Source: Clostridiales bacterium (GTDB taxonomy: Bacteria > Bacillota_A > Clostridia > Peptostreptococcales > Anaerovoracaceae). From it: a DNA stretch of 13,890 nt. Position numbers and translations under genes: made by a program. The stretch spans positions 1 to 13,890 of the forward strand of contig JAILFI010000143.1 of NCBI GenBank assembly GCA_024697655.1, in the 5' to 3' direction. Positions within the stretch are counted from its first letter, which is position 1. The number at the start of each line of letters is the position of its first letter. Below, piece by piece: positions 5,732 through 13,142 of this stretch. The notes under the pieces are model-generated. The model was not told the origin of the DNA. It did not search any database and saw only the letters and a program-made list of their open reading frames with translations.

Positions 5732-6645
5732 GCGTACATATCCTCCAGCCAGCTCTTGGGATCCGGATATGCCGATCCGTTGAACCAGACCATATCTTCG
5801 TATTTTCTGAACCAGGTCATCTGCCGCTTGGCGTAATGCCTGGTGTTGCGCTTGATCAGCCGGACTGCTTCGTCGTACGGATACAGTCCGTTGAAATGAT
5901 CGATCAGTTCTTTATAGCCGATCCCCTTCATGGCGATGTCGTCCGATGTGAAGCCGCGCGCCATCAGGCCGCGCACTTCTTTTTCCAGTCCCGCCGCGAG
6001 CATCCGGTCCACCCGTTCGTCGATGCGCCGGTAGAGAACAGGCCGGTCCCAGGTGACGCCGAGAAGTCTGGCGGTATAGGCATCGCTTCTTTTGCGGACG
6101 TTTTCGAAGGCGGTCAGCGGTCTGCCGTCCAGTTCCGCCGCTTCGAGCGCGCGGATCACGCGTTTTATGTTGTGCGGGTGGATCCTTTCCGCTGAAGCAG
6201 GATCGACGGCGGCCAGCCGTGCGTGAAGCGCTTTTTCCCCCTTCTCCTCAGCCAGTTTCTCAAGGTCTCTCCGGTAGTCGCTGTCGCGCCGGGAAGGCCC
6301 GAAATCCATCTCGTAGAGGAGCGCGTTCAGATACAGCCCTGTCCCGCCGCAGATAACGGGCAGTCTGCCGCGTTCGAGAATGTCCGCGATCGCCGCTTTA
6401 GCCATCTCCTGATAGACCGCAACGGAGAAGTCTTCGCGCGGATCGATCACGTCGATCATGTGATGCGGGACCCCGTCCATTTCTTCCGGAGACGGTTTGG
6501 CGCTGCCGATATCCATGTATTTATATAACTGCATGCTGTCGCAGGAGACCACTTCCCCGCCGTACCGCTTTGCCATCGCGATGCTGACAGCGGTCTTACC
6601 GGCGGCGGTCGGTCCTGCGATGACCAGGATCTCAGGCTTGTTCAT
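5710..6645 (-). CDS. miaA: tRNA dimethylallyltransferase MiaA
   Basis: A 311-residue enzyme that transfers the dimethylallyl group of DMAPP to N6 of A37 in tRNAs reading UNN codons. The P-loop GPTAAGKT is at 11-18. The DSMQLYKYMDIGSAKPS block (36-52) contains the family's substrate-binding Asp-Ser. GGTGLYLNALLY lies at 100-111, RVIRALE at 162-168, and the C-terminal NTRHYAKRQMTWFR at 267-280. Length is normal. The frame is open up to 6738 inside mutL, but the ATG at 6645 has AGAGGAAG close upstream and begins with the family-typical short lead into the P-loop. It starts two bases after the mutL stop and overlaps the recombinase by 22 bases, so translational coupling is likely. The hfq gene that follows miaA in many Bacillota is absent here. 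Confidence 0.97.
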   Translation of the reverse strand: MNKPEILVIAGPTAAGKTAVSIAMAKRYGGEVVSCDSMQLYKYMDIGSAKPSPEEMDGVPHHMIDVIDPREDFSVAVYQEMAKAAIADILERGRLPVICGGTGLYLNALLYEMDFGPSRRDSDYRRDLEKLAEEKGEKALHARLAAVDPASAERIHPHNIKRVIRALEAAELDGRPLTAFENVRKRSDAYTARLLGVTWDRPVLYRRIDERVDRMLAAGLEKEVRGLMARGFTSDDIAMKGIGYKELIDHFNGLYPYDEAVRLIKRNTRHYAKRQMTWFRKYEDMVWFNGSAYPDPKSWLEDMYAWADKRS

Positions 6646-6647
6646 CG

Positions 6648-8531
6648 CTACTTCCTCTTGAAATCCCGTTCGATCTCGCTCTGGCTCATGCGCAGGAAGG
6701 TCGGCCTTCCGTGCGGACAGGCGAACGGGTTCTGACACTTCGCGAGCGCCTGCAGCAGCGCGGTGACTTCTTCCTCTTTCAGTTTGTCATGCGCTTTGAC
6801 AGCCGCTTTGCAGGCCATCGTGGCGATGCGGTCATGGAGGTCTTCACCGACGAGATCGCCTTTTTTGTATTCAAGTACGTAGTCGTTGAGGAACCGCTCA
6901 ACATCGACCTCCGTGAAGGACAGCGGAACCGCGCGTATCAGATAGGTGCCGGGGCCGAAGTCCTCGATCTCAAAGCCGATCCCGGCGAGCCCTTTAAGCC
7001 AGCCGGTGTCCCCTGCGGCAGTCTCAAAGGTGACCGGGACGAGCAGCATCTGGCTTTCTCCGGCGCGGTCTCTGAAACTCTGCATGATCTGTTCGAACAG
7101 GACGCGCTCATGCGCTGCGTGCTGGTCGATCAGATAGAGGCTTGTATCGTCTTTGGCGGCGATATACGTGTCGAACAGGATCCCCATGGGGATCAGCTGT
7201 GTAAAGTCAAATGGTCTGTCGAGCGGCGCGGCATCGGTCTGTACCGCTGCCGGTTCACTCCCGGCATCACTGCGGAGTGCAGCCAGCATCGCTTTGACGT
7301 CGACCTCCTCCTGTACGGATGTGCGGCTGAACGCGCCTGCCCCGCTGTGCGCATCGCTTGCAGGGGCTTTAAACGCCGGTCTGAGCGCTTTTTGCGCCTG
7401 AGACGGCTCGCTGTCCGTCTGCACGGTTTCTTCTCGCAGAGCGCCGTTTTCAACGCTTTTCGCGGTTTCTTTTTCATCAGGTTCTTCCGCGTCGACGTCT
7501 TCGAAGAGCGATTCCCGGCGCACGTGCAGATGCGGGACGAGGTCTTTGGTCGCAAGTCCGCGGAGCAGATTGTCGCGGATGAATGCGGACGTTGCTTCGG
7601 CATCGTAGAAGCGGACCTTGTCTTTGCTCGGGTGGATGTTCACGTCGAGTTTATCCGGCGTTGTCTCCAGAAACAGAAAGACCACCGGATATCTGCCGGC
7701 GAACATCCTGCCTTTGTAGGCGGCGGACACGGAGTCTTCGATCGTCTTGTCGTGGACGAGACGCCCGTTGACGAAGAAGATCTGCATTTTGCGGCTGGGA
7801 CGGTTTTCCATTGGATCCGCCATATAAGCGCGCATCGACATCGTGCCGTCCGGGGTTTCCGCTTCGACGGGGATGAGTTTGCCTGACAGGGAGCCGCCGT
7901 AAACGGTCATGATAGCAGCCAGACTGTCGCCTTTTCCCCTTGTGTTGAAGAGGATCCTGTCGTTGCTGATGAACTTGAAACGGATCTCCGGGTAGGCGAT
8001 CGCTGCTTTTGAGAGAAAGTCCGAAACGAGCGCCGCTTCCGCACGGTCGCTCTTCATGAACTTGAGGCGGGCGGGCGTATTGTAAAAGAGGTGCATCACG
8101 GTGATGGTCGTCCCCTGTTCGCACCCGATGCTTTTCTTTCCGGTCACTTTGCCTTGCTCCATCAGGAGCCGGACGCCGGCTGTCTGGTCAGCGGTGCGGG
8201 TGATCATCTCCAGATCCGAAACCGTGGCGATGCTGCCGAGCGCTTCGCCGCGGAACCCCAGCGTACCGATGTTTTCAAGGTCCTCTTCGGTCACGATCTT
8301 GCCGGTCGCGTGCTTTTCGAAGGCGAGTTCTACTTCGCCCTCCGGGATGCCGCTGCCGTTGTCCGTGACGCGGATCATCTCCTTGCCGCCCGCGCGGATC
8401 TCGACCGTGATCCGGTCTGCACCCGCGTCGATGGCGTTCTCGACGAGTTCCTTCACAACGGCGGAAGGTCCTGTGATGACCTCTCCGGCTGCGATCTTAT
8501 TGGCGATATCCTGATCGAGGATGCGGATCAT
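6648..8531 (-). CDS. mutL: DNA mismatch repair protein MutL (endonuclease type)
   Basis: A 627-residue GHKL ATPase and latent endonuclease that acts with MutS. The N-terminal ATPase holds VVKELVENAIDAGA (25-38, catalytic E28, Mg-binding N32), DNGSGI (57-62), the HATGK lid (74-78) and LGFRGEAL (91-98). A variable, acidic linker (about 340-440) leads to the C-terminal dimerisation/endonuclease domain, with DQHAAHERVLFE (469-480, the DQHA-x2-E-x4-E metal site), ACKAAVK (573-579) and CPHGRP (605-610). QMLLVP (494-499) matches the beta-clamp binding motif of Bacillus MutL. This is the form used by organisms without MutH. Two departures from consensus are seen: GPSA (21-24) where RPAS is usual, and HATGK instead of HATSK. 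It starts 12 bases after mutS, and its ribosome binding site overlaps the mutS stop. Confidence 0.97.
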   Translation of the reverse strand: MIRILDQDIANKIAAGEVITGPSAVVKELVENAIDAGADRITVEIRAGGKEMIRVTDNGSGIPEGEVELAFEKHATGKIVTEEDLENIGTLGFRGEALGSIATVSDLEMITRTADQTAGVRLLMEQGKVTGKKSIGCEQGTTITVMHLFYNTPARLKFMKSDRAEAALVSDFLSKAAIAYPEIRFKFISNDRILFNTRGKGDSLAAIMTVYGGSLSGKLIPVEAETPDGTMSMRAYMADPMENRPSRKMQIFFVNGRLVHDKTIEDSVSAAYKGRMFAGRYPVVFLFLETTPDKLDVNIHPSKDKVRFYDAEATSAFIRDNLLRGLATKDLVPHLHVRRESLFEDVDAEEPDEKETAKSVENGALREETVQTDSEPSQAQKALRPAFKAPASDAHSGAGAFSRTSVQEEVDVKAMLAALRSDAGSEPAAVQTDAAPLDRPFDFTQLIPMGILFDTYIAAKDDTSLYLIDQHAAHERVLFEQIMQSFRDRAGESQMLLVPVTFETAAGDTGWLKGLAGIGFEIEDFGPGTYLIRAVPLSFTEVDVERFLNDYVLEYKKGDLVGEDLHDRIATMACKAAVKAHDKLKEEEVTALLQALAKCQNPFACPHGRPTFLRMSQSEIERDFKRK

Positions 8532-8543
8532 AGATGGGTACTC

Positions 8544-11015
8544 CTATCTGAAGAATGAGATCTGGTGGCCCTGGTCGCCGTACATCTCTTCCTCTCTTGT
8601 TTCCATTTCATTGAGTTTCTGGGTGGCGTTTTCCAGCAGTTCCTTCGGGACGCCTGCCAGTTTGGCGACCTGGATGCCGTAGCTCTTGCTGGCGCTGCCT
8701 TCCACAATCTTATGCAGGAAGACGATCTCGCCGTTCTCCTCGCTGACGTCGACGTTGAGATTGGTCAGTCCGGGGAGTTTTTTATCGAGATCGGTCAGTT
8801 CATGGTAATGGGATGCGAACATGGTCCGGATCTTTCTCTCCGGGCTGCACAGGTATTCGCAGACCGCCCACGCGATCGACAGACCGTCGTAGGTGCTCGT
8901 GCCACGGCCGATCTCGTCGAGCAGGATGAGGCTCTTTTCGGTCGCCATTTCCAGAATGTACGCCAGTTCGCTCATTTCGACGAAGAACGTGCTCTTGCCC
9001 TGCGAAAGGTTGTCTGCGGCGCCGATGCGGGTGAAGATCCGGTCGACGATCCCGATGACCGCCCGTTCGCACGGAACGAAGCAGCCGGCCTGCGCCATCA
9101 GTACGATGACAGCGGTCTGGCGCATGTAGGTCGATTTGCCGGCCATATTGGGACCTGTGATCAGGAGCAGGGACCTTGCGTCTCTGTCGAGCAGGACGTC
9201 GTTGGACACGAATGTCCCGTTGCGGAGCATCTGCTCGATCACGGGATGTCTGCCCCTCTCAATGAGGATGCTGTCCCCTTCATTCATCTCGGGTTTGCGG
9301 TAGTCGTTCTTCTCGCTGACATCCGCAAAGGACGCAAGGACATCCAGCGTGGAGATGCACTGCGCAGTGGTCTGGATCTTCGCGATATAGCCTTTGATGG
9401 TCTCGCGGATTTCCTGGAACAGTTCGTATTCCATCTTGTTGATGCGCGTTTCCGCGTTCATGACAAGATCTTCTTTTTCCTTGAGTTCGGGAATGATGAA
9501 CCGCTCCGCGTTGACGAGTGTCTGTTTGCGGATGTAGTGCTCCGGGATCTTGTCGTACTGGGACCGTGTGATCTCCAGATAATAGCCGAAGACTTTGTTG
9601 TAGCCGACTTTCAGATTGCTGATGCCGGTCTTTTCGCGTTCCACTGCTTCCAGTCCCGCGATCCACGCCTTGGCATCCTTGATCGAATCTTTGATTTCGT
9701 CGAGCGCCTGCGCGTAGCCGGGTTTGATGAGTCCGCCCTCTTTCACGGTGAACGGCGGATCCTCCACGATGGCTTCGTCGATGAGTGAGTAGACTTTGTC
9801 GCAGGTGTCGATCTTGTCGCCTAGTTCTTTCAGCAGCGGTGCTTCGCGGTCCAGCAAGTCGAATTTGATCTCCGGCAGCGCGTAAAGAGAATTGCGCAGG
9901 GCGATCATGTCTTTGCCGTTGGCGTTGCCGCAGGCGATGCGCGTGGAAAGCCGCTCGAAATCGTAGACGACTTTCAGCCCTTCCGTGATGTTGTTGCGGA
10001 GTATGGGGTCGTCCATGAGTTCTTCGACCGCGTCCAGTCTGTCCTGTATCTCAGGCAGGCTGTTGAGCGGCTCGCGCAGCCATTTTTTGAGTTTCCTGGC
10101 GCCCATGGCGGTGTGCGTATGATCGAGCACGCCGAGCAGGGATCCCTGCAGTCTGCGGTCAAAGATGGTCTCGGTCAGCTCGAGATTGGCGATGGTCGCC
10201 CGGTCGAGCGTCATATGGTTGCCGAGTTCATAAGTGTGCAGCACGATCAGCTGATCCATGCTGTGTTTTTGCGTCTGTTCAAGATAGCCCAGCAGAACGC
10301 CTGCTGCAATGATGGCGTGGCGTTTGCCGCCGAGCGAGAGTTCTTCGGGATCTTCCGCGCGGAACTGCCGGAGGACGGCTTTGCGTGCGGCGGGAAGCGT
10401 GTACTGCTCTTCCGGCAGTCTGGTCAGATAGGTATCCGCCATGGCTTCCGGCCGCTGCGGATCATAGTAGATGTCCCCTTTTTCGTTGAGCAGGATCTCC
10501 CTGGCGCGGATGCGCATGATCTCATTGTCCAGCGCTTCATTGCGGGACAGGCCGGAGAATTCCGTGACATAGATCTCGCCCGTGGAAACATCACAGTAAC
10601 AGAAACCCGTCCCCCTGCTGTCGATATAGCAGGAGGCCAGGTAGTTGTTCTCGTCGTCTTCCAGCATGGCGCCGTTGGTGATCGTGCCGGGGGTAATGAT
10701 CTGTATAACTTCCCGTTCCACGAGCCCTTTGGCGGTCTCGGGATCCTCGGTCTGTTCACAGATCGCGACTTTGTACCCCTTTTCGACCAGGCGCGCCACA
10801 TAAGTATCCGCGCTGTGGAAAGGAACGCCGCACATCGGCGCCCTCTCCTCCAGTCCGCAGGATTTGCCGGTCAAAGTGAGTTCCAGTTCTCTCGAAGCAA
10901 GTTTGGCATCGTCAAAGAACATCTCGTAGAAGTCCCCGACGCGGAAGAACAGGATGCAGTCCTGATGCGCTTCCTTGATCTCCATATACTGCTTCATCAT
11001 GGGCGATAAGGCCAT
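8544..11015 (-). CDS. mutS: DNA mismatch repair protein MutS
   Basis: An 823-residue MutS1, the mismatch-recognising ATPase that recruits MutL. The mismatch-reading F-Y-E triad is F29-Y30-E31 in GDFYEMFF, followed by the connector, lever and clamp domains. The ATPase has Walker A GPNMAGKST (621-629), a STFFVEMSEL segment (675-684), Walker B LILLDEIGRGTS (696-707) and the ASHYHEL switch (734-740). The protein ends in QISFFR, fitting a beta-clamp binding pentapeptide. Length is slightly below Bacillus MutS because the C-terminal region is short. The start at ATG 11015 has TAGGAG five bases upstream, overlapping the stop of the aminotransferase gene eight bases away. All key residues are present, so it should be functional. 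Confidence 0.98.
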   Translation of the reverse strand: MALSPMMKQYMEIKEAHQDCILFFRVGDFYEMFFDDAKLASRELELTLTGKSCGLEERAPMCGVPFHSADTYVARLVEKGYKVAICEQTEDPETAKGLVEREVIQIITPGTITNGAMLEDDENNYLASCYIDSRGTGFCYCDVSTGEIYVTEFSGLSRNEALDNEIMRIRAREILLNEKGDIYYDPQRPEAMADTYLTRLPEEQYTLPAARKAVLRQFRAEDPEELSLGGKRHAIIAAGVLLGYLEQTQKHSMDQLIVLHTYELGNHMTLDRATIANLELTETIFDRRLQGSLLGVLDHTHTAMGARKLKKWLREPLNSLPEIQDRLDAVEELMDDPILRNNITEGLKVVYDFERLSTRIACGNANGKDMIALRNSLYALPEIKFDLLDREAPLLKELGDKIDTCDKVYSLIDEAIVEDPPFTVKEGGLIKPGYAQALDEIKDSIKDAKAWIAGLEAVEREKTGISNLKVGYNKVFGYYLEITRSQYDKIPEHYIRKQTLVNAERFIIPELKEKEDLVMNAETRINKMEYELFQEIRETIKGYIAKIQTTAQCISTLDVLASFADVSEKNDYRKPEMNEGDSILIERGRHPVIEQMLRNGTFVSNDVLLDRDARSLLLITGPNMAGKSTYMRQTAVIVLMAQAGCFVPCERAVIGIVDRIFTRIGAADNLSQGKSTFFVEMSELAYILEMATEKSLILLDEIGRGTSTYDGLSIAWAVCEYLCSPERKIRTMFASHYHELTDLDKKLPGLTNLNVDVSEENGEIVFLHKIVEGSASKSYGIQVAKLAGVPKELLENATQKLNEMETREEEMYGDQGHQISFFR

Positions 11016-11023
11016 TGTATCTC

Positions 11024-12214
11024 CTATTTTCTGTTATATGCCTCGATGCCGAGACGGATGAGTTCGACGGCTCTTCTGAGGTCCGCCTGCTTGAGTACAT
11101 AGGCGATACGCATTTCATCTCTGCCAAGCCCCGGTGTCGCGTAGAAGCCTTCCGCCGGTGCGAACATGACGGTCTCGCCATTGTCGTCGAATTCGGTCAG
11201 CAGGAACATCAGGAAGTCCTCCACGCTGTCGACCGGCAGTTTGGCGGTCATGTAGAACGCGCCGCCGGGTTTCTGACAGACAACGCCCGGGATCTTCATG
11301 AGTTCTTCGTAGACGACGTCGCGGCGGCCTTCGTATTCGGCTTTCATTTCGTCGTAGTAGCTCTGCGGCAGCGTGTAAAGTGCTGCTGCGCCGACCTGGT
11401 CGACCGTCGGAGAGCACAGTCTGCCCTGCGCGATCTTCATGGCGCTGTCCATGAAGAGGCCGCTCTTGCTGAGGATGAAACCGATGCGCGCGCCGCAGGC
11501 GGAGAAGCGCTTGGAAACGCTGTCGACGACCAGCACGCGGTCCGCGTATTCGGGCAGCATCATAAAGGAAGTAACGGCTCTGCCGTCGTAAGCGAATTCT
11601 CTGTAGACTTCGTCGGCGATGACCCACAGATCATGCTCTTTGGCGATCTCGCAGACAAGGCGCATCTCTTCGAGTGTCAGCACATTGCCGGTCGGGTTGC
11701 CGGGGGTGATACAGCAGATCGCGCGGGTCTTTTCGTCGATAGCCGCTTCGATCTTCTCTCTGGATGCGTAATGGTAGCCTTCCTCGGCGACTGTAGTGAT
11801 CGGTTTGATGCTGCCGCCCGCCTGTGCCGCGAAGGTCGAGTAGTTCGTGTAGAACGGTTCCGCAACGAGGACGTTGTCGCCCGGGTCGAGGATGGTCGTG
11901 AAGATCATGGAAAGTGCTTCGCTGCCGCCGTTGGTAACGAGGATATCCTTTCTTTCCAGTTCGATGTCAAACCGCTGGAAGTACTTGATCACCGCGTCAT
12001 GGAGAACGTTCATCCCGCCGGATTCGGCGTAGGCGATGACCTTCTCGTCAAAGGCGCGGATCGCGTCCATATAGCAAGCCGGTGTTTCGATGTCCGGCTG
12101 ACCTATGTTGAGGTGATAGACCGTCTTGCCGTTTGCTTCCGCATCGAATGCGAATTTGTTGAAACGGCGGATCGGCGAGTATTGCATGGATTGTACTTTC
12201 TGGGATAGATTCAT
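11024..12214 (-). CDS. Class I/II PLP-dependent aminotransferase (aspartate aminotransferase family)
   Basis: A 396-residue fold-type I aminotransferase. Visible residues include the NIGQPDIETP substrate-loop region (36-45), VTNGGSEA (93-100) in the phosphate-binding turn, N173 in TPGNPTG, D201 and Y204 in IADEVYREF, the Schiff-base K235 in VDSVSKRFSACGARIGF, and the substrate carboxylate R369 in DEMRIAYV. Cofactor and carboxylate residues are complete. The donor amino acid cannot be read from sequence, and aspartate, aromatic or glutamine-type specificities are all possible. The ATG is preceded by GGAAAGGA. It is the first gene of the run leading into mutS, and the eight-base gap to mutS implies co-transcription. 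A functional link to mismatch repair is not evident. Confidence 0.9.
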   Translation of the reverse strand: MNLSQKVQSMQYSPIRRFNKFAFDAEANGKTVYHLNIGQPDIETPACYMDAIRAFDEKVIAYAESGGMNVLHDAVIKYFQRFDIELERKDILVTNGGSEALSMIFTTILDPGDNVLVAEPFYTNYSTFAAQAGGSIKPITTVAEEGYHYASREKIEAAIDEKTRAICCITPGNPTGNVLTLEEMRLVCEIAKEHDLWVIADEVYREFAYDGRAVTSFMMLPEYADRVLVVDSVSKRFSACGARIGFILSKSGLFMDSAMKIAQGRLCSPTVDQVGAAALYTLPQSYYDEMKAEYEGRRDVVYEELMKIPGVVCQKPGGAFYMTAKLPVDSVEDFLMFLLTEFDDNGETVMFAPAEGFYATPGLGRDEMRIAYVLKQADLRRAVELIRLGIEAYNRK

Positions 12215-12246
12215 GATGCATTCCTTTCCAGCGCCTCGCGGAAGCG

Positions 12247-12274
12247 CTTATATGTGTGACATTGCACTTGTTGA
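12247..12274 (-). promoter_or_regulatory. Candidate promoter before the aminotransferase gene
   Basis: On the minus strand, TCAACA (12274-12269) is followed after 16 bases by TATAAG (12252-12247), four and five matches to the sigma-A hexamers. It lies in the 112-base gap after tlyA, where a new transcript for the aminotransferase-mutS run would be expected to begin. The evidence is modest. Confidence 0.35.
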
Positions 12275-12299
12275 GCAATAAGGATGAACGATTGGAGCG

Positions 12300-12317
12300 G
12301 CCGGGCGCGTTCCCGGC
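12300..12317 (-). other. G-C rich hairpin downstream of tlyA
   Basis: GCCGGG (12300-12305) pairs perfectly with CCCGGC (12312-12317) around a six-base loop, 10 bases past the tlyA stop. No T tract follows on the minus strand, so it is at best an imperfect terminator or pause site for the dxs-tlyA transcript. Confidence 0.4.
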
Positions 12318-12326
12318 GCGGGCGGT

Positions 12327-13142
12327 TCATTCCGCCTTGTTTTTCAGCGCAGCATGCGCTTCTTCGACAACCTTTGCAGCGGCATCGTCCGGCAGCGGCT
12401 GTGCTTCGCAGCCTCCTTTTTTCAGGAGGACCAGATATTCGATATTCCCCTTGGCACCTTTGATCGGCGAGTAGGTCAGGCCGGCGGGCATAAAGCCGTT
12501 GTCAGCCGCATACCCGAGCACCTTGTCAATGACTTCGCGGTGTACGGCAGCATCCCGGACGATCCCGTTCTTGCCGACCTGTTCGCGGCCGGCTTCGAAC
12601 TGCGGTTTGATCAGCGAGACCACGGCCGCTTCGTCCTTTGTGACTCTGGCTGCCATCGGAAAGATCAGCGCTGTGGAAATGAACGAGACGTCGATGCTGA
12701 CAAAGTCCGCTTTCGGTTCGATCAACGCCGGATCCATGTACCGGATGTTCGTCTTTTCCATAACAGTGACACGGTCATCGATCCTGAGCTTGTAGTCCAG
12801 CTGTCCGTATCCGACGTCGACAGCGAAGACATGCGAAGCGCCTTCCCGGAGCATGCAGTCTGTGAACCCGCCCGTGGAAGACCCCATATCGACGCAGACT
12901 GCATCCTGCAGGGAAAATCCGAAGGTGTCGATGGCTTTTTTCAGTTTGAGACCGCCGCGGCTCACATAGGGACAGCCGCTTTCTTTCACAGTCACGGCGG
13001 CGTCTTCTTTGACCGGAGTGCCCGCCTTGTCGACGCGCAGGCCGTCCACGAAGACGATGCCTTCCATGATGGCTGCTTTTGCTTTCTCGCGGCTCTGGAA
13101 ATACCCGTGTTCAGTGAGCCAGATATCAAGCCTTGTTTTCAA
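12327..13142 (-). CDS. tlyA: TlyA-family rRNA (cytidine-2'-O)-methyltransferase
   Basis: A 271-residue protein. An S4 RNA-binding domain (about 3-62, with SREKAKAAIMEGIVFVDG at 17-34) is followed by a FtsJ-like Rossmann methyltransferase. The SAM-binding motif is VDMGSSTGGFTD (84-95), followed by DVGYGQLD (109-116), DVSFIS (151-156) and KPQFEAG (179-185). The family 2'-O-methylates 16S and/or 23S rRNA; the older 'haemolysin' label is misleading. The start is a TTG, chosen because the protein then begins with the family-typical MKTRLDIWL, with AAAGGA upstream inside dxs. The gene overlaps dxs by 17 bases, and dxs-tlyA (yqxC) adjacency is a conserved Bacillota arrangement. Family membership is certain. 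The exact rRNA target nucleotides are not readable from the sequence. Confidence 0.93.
   Translation of the reverse strand: MKTRLDIWLTEHGYFQSREKAKAAIMEGIVFVDGLRVDKAGTPVKEDAAVTVKESGCPYVSRGGLKLKKAIDTFGFSLQDAVCVDMGSSTGGFTDCMLREGASHVFAVDVGYGQLDYKLRIDDRVTVMEKTNIRYMDPALIEPKADFVSIDVSFISTALIFPMAARVTKDEAAVVSLIKPQFEAGREQVGKNGIVRDAAVHREVIDKVLGYAADNGFMPAGLTYSPIKGAKGNIEYLVLLKKGGCEAQPLPDDAAAKVVEEAHAALKNKAE

Noticed and set aside
6646..6738. An upstream extension of miaA starting at 6738.
   Set aside because: It would add 31 residues with no family match inside mutL. The ATG at 6645 has a good ribosome binding site and a normal MiaA N-terminus.
11838..12020. GAAC/GTTC inverted pairs inside the aminotransferase gene as possible LexA boxes.
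   Set aside because: The spacing between half-sites is 0-1 bases instead of four, and they lie within conserved coding sequence.
747..12208. Several long plus-strand open frames of 300-400 codons, for example 747-1655, 1531-2439, 4667-5836, 6711-7886, 8565-9788 and 11015-12208.
   Set aside because: Each lies wholly or mostly antisense to a clearly recognised gene and has no recognisable domain. Their length is explained by the G-C rich codon usage of the real genes, which rarely use codons that read as stops on the other strand.
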